This document shows, in pieces, positions 7,888 through 12,085 of a stretch of 12,085 nucleotides of DNA. The stretch covers positions 1-12,085 of the forward strand of contig JANEMG010000035.1 in NCBI GenBank assembly GCA_024511045.1, read 5' to 3'. The notes under the pieces were generated by a model that was not told the origin of the DNA, did not search any database, and worked only from the letters and a program-made list of their open reading frames with translations. The DNA is from Gammaproteobacteria bacterium (GTDB lineage: Bacteria; Pseudomonadota; Gammaproteobacteria; Methylococcales; Methylomonadaceae). The position numbers were made by a program, and so were the translations under genes. How positions within the stretch are numbered: the stretch's first letter is position 1; every line of letters begins with the position of its first letter.

Positions 7888-9717
7888 ATGTGTGGTATCG
7901 TCGGGGCGATTGCGCAAAGAAATGTCGTGCCAATCCTGTTGGAGGGATTGAAGAGGCTGGAATACCGGGGCTATGATTCGGCGGGGCTGGCGGTCATCGA
8001 AAATGGCCTGATTCACAGGCAGCGGCAGATCGGCAAGGTTGCCGGGCTGGAGCAGATGCTTCAGGAGACGCCCATGCAGGGAACGATTGGCATCGCACAT
8101 ACCCGCTGGGCAACGCATGGCAAGCCGAGCACCGCCAATGCCCACCCGCATATCTGTCGCCGCAAGGTGGCCGTGGTACACAATGGCATCATCGAAAACC
8201 ATGAGCAATTGCGCAGTCGGCAGCTGGCAAATGGCTACGAATTCACGTCCGAAACCGATACCGAAGTCATCGTCCATGAAATCTATCATAATCTGGACAA
8301 GGAAAAGAGCCTGCTGGACGCCGTCAAAGAAACCATGAAAGCGTTGCAGGGCGCATTTGCCCTGGGAGTGATCAGTACGGAACATCCAGATACGATGATT
8401 GCCTGCCGTAAAGGCAACCCCCTGGTCATTGGCGTCGGCATCGGTGAATATTTTATTGCTTCGGACGTGGCCGCACTGCTACCGGTGACGCAGCGCTTTA
8501 TTTTTCTCGAAGAAGGCGATATCGCCGAAATCAGGCAGGACAGTCTGGTCATATTCAACGACCGGGATGAAATCGTCGCAAGACCGGTCAAGGAAAGCCA
8601 GCTTACTGCGGATGCCGTGAGCAAGGGTGAATATCGCCACTTCATGCTCAAGGAAATATTCGAACAGCCCTGGGCGGTTTCGGAAGCCCTGGAAGGCAGG
8701 TTGATCAATGGCAGGCTGCAGGAAGCGGTGTTTGGCCACAAGGCGCCGGCCATATTCGACAACATCCAATTCATCCAGATCCTTGCCTGCGGCACCAGCT
8801 ACCATGCCGGCATGATCGCCCGCTACTGGCTGGAAAAACTGGCCAGGGTGCCCTGCCAGGTCGAAGTTGCCAGCGAATACCGGTACAGAAAACCGGTGTT
8901 GCCGGAAAATACCTTGGTCGTCACGATATCCCAGTCCGGGGAAACCGCCGATACGCTGGCGGCATTGCAGGAGGCAAAAAAACTGGGAGCCGCCTATTCA
9001 CTGGCCATCTGCAATGTTCCGGAGAGTTCCCTGGTGAGAGAATCGGACCTGGTGTTGATGACCCGGGCCGGCATGGAGATCGGCGTCGCTTCGACGAAGG
9101 CGTTTACCACGCAACTGGTCGCGCTGATGCTGCTGGTCATCGCCATCGGCAGACGTTTCAGTATGGACGAGTCCCTGGAACGGAAGATCGTTGCACAATT
9201 AATTGCCCTGCCCGGCAACATCGAGAACGTGCTGCAGTTGAATGATACGATCATGAAGCTGTCAGAACAGTTTTCGGAAAAAAACCATGCCCTGTTCCTG
9301 GGGCGGGGAACGCAGTACCCCGTCGCTCTGGAAGGCGCCCTGAAGCTGAAGGAAATTTCCTATATCCACGCCGAAGCCTATCCGGCCGGGGAGTTGAAGC
9401 ATGGTCCGCTGGCGGTGATCGACGCGGAGATGCCGGTCATCACGGTAGCGCCGAACAACAGTCTGCTGGAAAAGCTGAAGTCCAACATTCAGGAAGTGAG
9501 CGCCAGGGGAGGCCAGTTGATCGTGTTCATGGACGAATCCCTGGCGGCCGATCCCGATGAAAACCTGCAGGTCATCCGCGTACCCCACGTGGAAAATGAA
9601 CTGGCTCCCGTTGTTTTCACCATTCCACTGCAGCTGCTCGCCTACCATGTCGCAGTACTCAAGGGTACCGATGTCGACCAGCCAAGAAATCTGGCCAAAG
9701 CGGTGACGGTGGAATAA
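7888..9717 (+). CDS. glmS: Glutamine-fructose-6-phosphate aminotransferase (isomerising)
   Basis: GlmS makes glucosamine-6-phosphate from fructose-6-P and glutamine, the first committed step toward UDP-GlcNAc. It has 609 residues, as in E. coli. The class II glutaminase domain (about 2-240) starts MCGIVGA with the nucleophile Cys2 and contains TRWATHGKPS (72-81), HNGIIENH (98-105) and ETDTE (122-126). Two SIS isomerase domains follow, with CGTSYHAGM (301-309), SQSGETADTL (348-357), GVASTKAFTTQ (399-409), LKEISYIHAEAYPAGELKHGP with E489 and H505, and the C-terminal Lys604 in NLAKAVTVE. Its ribosome site AGGAG (7876-7880) lies inside the end of glmU. The one-base gap leaves no room for a glmS ribozyme; RNA control as by E. 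coli GlmZ cannot be judged from this sequence. Confidence 0.99.
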   Translation: MCGIVGAIAQRNVVPILLEGLKRLEYRGYDSAGLAVIENGLIHRQRQIGKVAGLEQMLQETPMQGTIGIAHTRWATHGKPSTANAHPHICRRKVAVVHNGIIENHEQLRSRQLANGYEFTSETDTEVIVHEIYHNLDKEKSLLDAVKETMKALQGAFALGVISTEHPDTMIACRKGNPLVIGVGIGEYFIASDVAALLPVTQRFIFLEEGDIAEIRQDSLVIFNDRDEIVARPVKESQLTADAVSKGEYRHFMLKEIFEQPWAVSEALEGRLINGRLQEAVFGHKAPAIFDNIQFIQILACGTSYHAGMIARYWLEKLARVPCQVEVASEYRYRKPVLPENTLVVTISQSGETADTLAALQEAKKLGAAYSLAICNVPESSLVRESDLVLMTRAGMEIGVASTKAFTTQLVALMLLVIAIGRRFSMDESLERKIVAQLIALPGNIENVLQLNDTIMKLSEQFSEKNHALFLGRGTQYPVALEGALKLKEISYIHAEAYPAGELKHGPLAVIDAEMPVITVAPNNSLLEKLKSNIQEVSARGGQLIVFMDESLAADPDENLQVIRVPHVENELAPVVFTIPLQLLAYHVAVLKGTDVDQPRNLAKAVTVE

Positions 9718-9745
9718 ATTGCCGCCATTGATGAAAAAACAGCTT
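9682..9745 (+). other. Predicted attTn7-type target at the 3' end of glmS
   Basis: The last codons of glmS (PRNLAKAVTVE, 9682-9714) correspond to the conserved stretch bound by the Tn7 target selector TnsD, and in E. coli insertion occurs about 25 bases after the glmS stop, which here would be near 9740-9745. I see the conserved glmS tail but no Tn7 terminal repeats or tns genes, so the site is empty of a recognisable Tn7 element. The call rests on the known biology of the glmS terminus rather than on any element seen. Confidence 0.4.
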
Positions 9746-9793
9746 TGCTGCTGATTTGTATTGCTGGTTCCTACCATGGGCGGAAGAATTTTT

Positions 9794-9823
9794 ATGATGA
9801 ATACGAAATTGGAAATTAAGTAA
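9794..9823 (+). CDS. Nine-codon mini-ORF overlapping the next gene's start (possible leader peptide)
   Basis: ATG at 9794 opens a frame reading MMNTKLEIK that stops at TAA 9821-9823, where TAATG merges with the ATG of the UDP-glucose dehydrogenase. GGAAG at 9782-9786 lies seven bases upstream of the first ATG, a reasonable ribosome site. If translated, a ribosome ending here could restart directly on the downstream gene. The peptide has no run of a regulatory amino acid, so attenuation of the classic kind is not suggested. Chance occurrence in a short AT-rich gap is quite possible; nothing but position and spacing supports it. Confidence 0.25.
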   Translation: MMNTKLEIK

Positions 9824-11157
9824 TGAAGATCACGATTTTTGGCAGCGGCTATGTCGGTCTGGTGACCGGCGCCTGCATGGCCGAAGTGGGCAATGACGTC
9901 GTATGCATGGACATCGATCAGGACAAGATCGAGCGGCTGAAAAAGGGGGAGATCCCGATTTTCGAACCGGGTCTGGAGACCATGATCAGGGAAAACCAGG
10001 ATGCCGGCCGCCTGCATTTCACTACCGATGCCGCGGAGGCGGTGGCGCATGGTCTGTTCCAGTTCATCGCGGTGGGCACGCCGCCGGATGAGGATGGTTC
10101 CGCCGATCTGCAATATGTACTGGCAGTGGCGAAGAGCATCGCCGAAAATATGGAAGATTATCGGATCGTCATCGACAAGTCGACGGTGCCGGTGGGTACT
10201 GCCGACAAGGTCAGGGATGTCATGTCGCAGACCCTGGCAGAGCGTGGCAGGGAGCTGGAATTCGATGTCGTTTCCAATCCGGAATTCCTGAAGGAGGGAG
10301 CGGCACTGCAGGATTTCATGAAGCCCGACCGCATCGTCATCGGCACCGACAACCCCAGGACGGCGGAACTTCTGAAGGCTCTCTATGCGCCATTCAACCG
10401 CAGTCATGAACGTATCTATGCAATGGATATACGATCCGCAGAACTGACCAAATACGCGGCCAACGCGATGCTGGCGACAAAGATCAGTTTCATGAACGAA
10501 CTGGCCAATCTGGCGGAAAAACTGGGTGCGGATATCGAGCATGTGCGGCAGGGGATCGGTTCCGATAGCCGCATCGGCTACAGTTTCATTTACCCGGGCT
10601 GCGGTTACGGGGGATCCTGCTTCCCGAAGGATGTCAAGGCGCTGGAAAGAACCGCCCGGGAAGTTGGTTATCAGGCGGAATTGCTGACTGCCGTGGAGAA
10701 TGTCAACAAACGTCAGAAGCAGCGGCTGGTGGAAAAAATAAAGAGTCACTATCAGGACGATCTGGAGGGTAAAAAATTCGCCCTCTGGGGGCTGGCCTTC
10801 AAACCCAATACCGATGACATGCGCGAGGCGCCCAGTCGTGTCGTTCTGGAGGCATTGATAGCCGCCGGCGCCATAGTTCGCGCCTATGATCCGGAAGCCC
10901 GGGAAGAAGCCCGGCGAATCTATCACGATCTGCCGGGTTTGACTCTCTGTGAAACGCAGTCTGAAGCCATTCATCAGGCGGACGCCTTGGTCATCGTCAC
11001 GGAATGGAAGCAGTTCAGAAGCCCGGATTTCGACCAGCTGCAACAGCTCAAGGACAAAGTGGTTTTCGATGGCCGCAACATGTATGAACCGGCATTGCTG
11101 CGCCAGCATGGCCTGACTTATTATGCCATTGGAAGATCTACAGAAAGCGAAATTTAG
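9823..11157 (+). CDS. ugd: UDP-glucose 6-dehydrogenase
   Basis: It oxidises UDP-glucose to UDP-glucuronate in two NAD-dependent steps in the cytoplasm, supplying uronic acid for capsule, exopolysaccharide or LPS. It has 444 residues. The N-terminal Rossmann domain starts GSGYVGLVTGACMAEVG (7-23), with VGTPPDEDGSADL and DKSTVPVGT (118-126). NPEFLKEG (152-159), ELTKYAANA (Lys210, Asn214) and YGGSCFPKD with catalytic Cys266 and Asp270 mark the active site; FKPNTDDMREAPS (326-338) marks the C-terminal nucleotide-sugar domain. The GCGYGGSCFPKD form fits UDP-glucose enzymes better than GDP-mannose dehydrogenase (AlgD). An in-frame TAA at 9817-9819 excludes an earlier start; GGAA at 9811-9814 is the ribosome site. 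It lies 105 nt after glmS and 21 nt before a second dehydrogenase. Confidence 0.94.
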   Translation: MKITIFGSGYVGLVTGACMAEVGNDVVCMDIDQDKIERLKKGEIPIFEPGLETMIRENQDAGRLHFTTDAAEAVAHGLFQFIAVGTPPDEDGSADLQYVLAVAKSIAENMEDYRIVIDKSTVPVGTADKVRDVMSQTLAERGRELEFDVVSNPEFLKEGAALQDFMKPDRIVIGTDNPRTAELLKALYAPFNRSHERIYAMDIRSAELTKYAANAMLATKISFMNELANLAEKLGADIEHVRQGIGSDSRIGYSFIYPGCGYGGSCFPKDVKALERTAREVGYQAELLTAVENVNKRQKQRLVEKIKSHYQDDLEGKKFALWGLAFKPNTDDMREAPSRVVLEALIAAGAIVRAYDPEAREEARRIYHDLPGLTLCETQSEAIHQADALVIVTEWKQFRSPDFDQLQQLKDKVVFDGRNMYEPALLRQHGLTYYAIGRSTESEI

Positions 11158-11178
11158 AAGCAACAGCGGGAAATTGAG

Positions 11179-12085
11179 ATGCTCAGTTTGGAAGATACAA
11201 AAATTGGAATTATCGGTCTTGGCTATGTCGGGTTGCCCCTGGCGGTGGAATTCGGCAAAAAATATTCAACCACAGGCTTTGACATCAACAGTCAGCGCAT
11301 TGCCGAACTGCAGTCAGGGCACGACAGCACGCTGGAAGTCGATGCCGACGAACTGGCCTCGGCCGGGCAGCTGCAATTTGCCGATGCCATCGATGCACTC
11401 CACGAATGCAATGTCTATATCGTCACGGTGCCGACGCCAATCAACAAACACAAGCAGCCCGATTTGACGCCATTGCTGAAGGCCAGCGAAACCATCGGTT
11501 CCGTTTTGAAACACGGGGATGTCGTCATCTATGAATCCACCGTCTATCCCGGCGCGACCGAAGAGGATTGCGTGCCGGTTCTGGAGGCGACGTCGGGGCT
11601 GGCTTTCAATGAAAATTTTTATGTCGGCTACAGTCCGGAGCGCATCAATCCCGGCGACAAGGAACACCGGGTCACCAGTATCCTGAAAGTGACCTCGGGT
11701 TCGACTCCGGAGACGGCCGATTATGTCGATGCCCTGTACAACAGCATCATAGTTGCCGGAACGCACCTGGCCAGCAGCATCCGTGTCGCCGAAGCGGCGA
11801 AAGTGATCGAAAACACCCAGCGAGACGTCAATATTGCATTGATCAATGAACTGGCCCTGCTGTTCAATCGACTGGGAATCAGTACCGAAGAAGTGCTGCT
11901 GGCGGCAGGTACGAAATGGAATTTCCTGCCCTTCCGCCCTGGGCTGGTCGGCGGCCACTGCATCGGCGTGGATCCCTATTACCTGACCCACAAGGCCCAG
12001 TCCGTCGGCTACCATCCACAGATCATTCTGTCAGGCAGACGCATCAACGACTACATGGGCAAGTACGTGGTTTCCAGGGTAATCA
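11179..12085 (+). CDS. TviB/WbpO-type UDP-N-acetyl-D-glucosamine/galactosamine 6-dehydrogenase (3' end outside window)
   Basis: The frame is open from ATG 11179 to the window end, giving 302 codons of a protein usually about 420-430 residues long. The Rossmann motif GLGYVGLP is at 13-20, followed by TVPTPINKHKQPDL (83-96), ESTVYPGATEED (119-130), YSPERINPGD (151-160), EAAKVIENTQRDVNIAL (205-221) and LPFRPGLVGGHCIGVDPYYL (250-269) with catalytic Cys261. These match the TviB/WbpO branch, which makes UDP-GlcNAcA or UDP-GalNAcA for Vi antigen or O-antigen, and differ from the neighbouring UDP-glucose enzyme (GGSCFPKD). The exact hexosamine cannot be told from sequence alone. GGGAA at 11168-11172 is six bases before the ATG. 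It probably shares a transcript with the preceding gene. Confidence 0.93.
   Translation, partial: MLSLEDTKIGIIGLGYVGLPLAVEFGKKYSTTGFDINSQRIAELQSGHDSTLEVDADELASAGQLQFADAIDALHECNVYIVTVPTPINKHKQPDLTPLLKASETIGSVLKHGDVVIYESTVYPGATEEDCVPVLEATSGLAFNENFYVGYSPERINPGDKEHRVTSILKVTSGSTPETADYVDALYNSIIVAGTHLASSIRVAEAAKVIENTQRDVNIALINELALLFNRLGISTEEVLLAAGTKWNFLPFRPGLVGGHCIGVDPYYLTHKAQSVGYHPQIILSGRRINDYMGKYVVSRVI

Noticed and set aside
6585..7889. A 434-codon minus-strand open frame opposite glmU
   Set aside because: It mirrors the glmU frame and has no motif of its own.
7884..7890. A glmS ribozyme before glmS
   Set aside because: The glmU-glmS gap is one base and the upstream DNA is glmU coding sequence; there is no space for the ribozyme.
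9720..9822. A terminator or Tn7 end in the gap after glmS
   Set aside because: Only a four-pair CAGC/GCTG stem without a T run is present, and no Tn7-like terminal sequence is seen.
9262..11163. A 633-codon open frame on the minus strand across the end of glmS, the gap and the dehydrogenase
   Set aside because: It is antisense to two clearly recognised genes, its translation shows no family motif, and such shadows arise from codon bias in the real frame.
11123..11467. A + strand open frame spanning the junction of the two dehydrogenases
   Set aside because: It overlaps both genes out of frame; the frame starting at 11179 carries all the family motifs.
9823..12085. The dehydrogenase genes as recently transferred DNA
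   Set aside because: Base composition and codon choice look like those of glmS and the atp genes, so no transfer signal is visible by eye.

Overview
This window is the 3' part of a proteobacterial F-type ATP synthase operon followed by the amino-sugar genes glmU-glmS and the start of a nucleotide-sugar dehydrogenase cluster, all on the + strand. Gene order atpB-E-F-H-A-G-D-C then glmU-glmS matches the classical gammaproteobacterial layout (E. coli atpIBEFHAGDC-glmUS), and protein lengths match E. coli closely (alpha 513, gamma 287, beta 460, GlmU 456, GlmS 609 residues). The 94-residue c subunit, with a short C-terminal extension, resembles those of sulfur-oxidising or methanotrophic gammaproteobacteria. 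That lineage guess comes from memory of family sequences and is only inference; no species is claimed.

Region by region: 1-430 is the C-terminal half of subunit a, cut by the window edge. 482-6126 holds c, b, delta, alpha, gamma, beta and epsilon with short gaps (11-51 nt) or a 1-nt overlap (atpF/atpH), consistent with one transcript. A strong intrinsic terminator lies 30 nt after atpC (6157-6194). The rest of the 389-nt atpC-glmU gap has no gene but contains several short inverted and direct repeats that would lie in a glmU leader. glmU (6516-7886) and glmS (7888-9717) are one nucleotide apart. The 105-nt gap after glmS holds the expected Tn7-type target position and a nine-codon mini-ORF whose stop overlaps the next start codon. 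Then come UDP-glucose 6-dehydrogenase (9823-11157) and a TviB/WbpO-type UDP-N-acetylhexosamine 6-dehydrogenase (11179 to the window end, incomplete).

Functionally, the first half makes ATP from the proton gradient. GlmS makes glucosamine-6-phosphate and GlmU makes UDP-GlcNAc for peptidoglycan and LPS. The two dehydrogenases make UDP-uronic acids (UDP-GlcA, and UDP-GlcNAcA or UDP-GalNAcA), so the right end is probably the beginning of an acidic capsule, exopolysaccharide or O-antigen locus placed directly behind the genes that supply one of its precursors. Most of the window is conserved housekeeping DNA. The less ordinary signals are small: competing hairpins in the glmU leader, the coupled mini-ORF before the UDP-glucose dehydrogenase, and a sugar-acid locus at the attTn7 position. 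I did not see evidence of a wholly new system.
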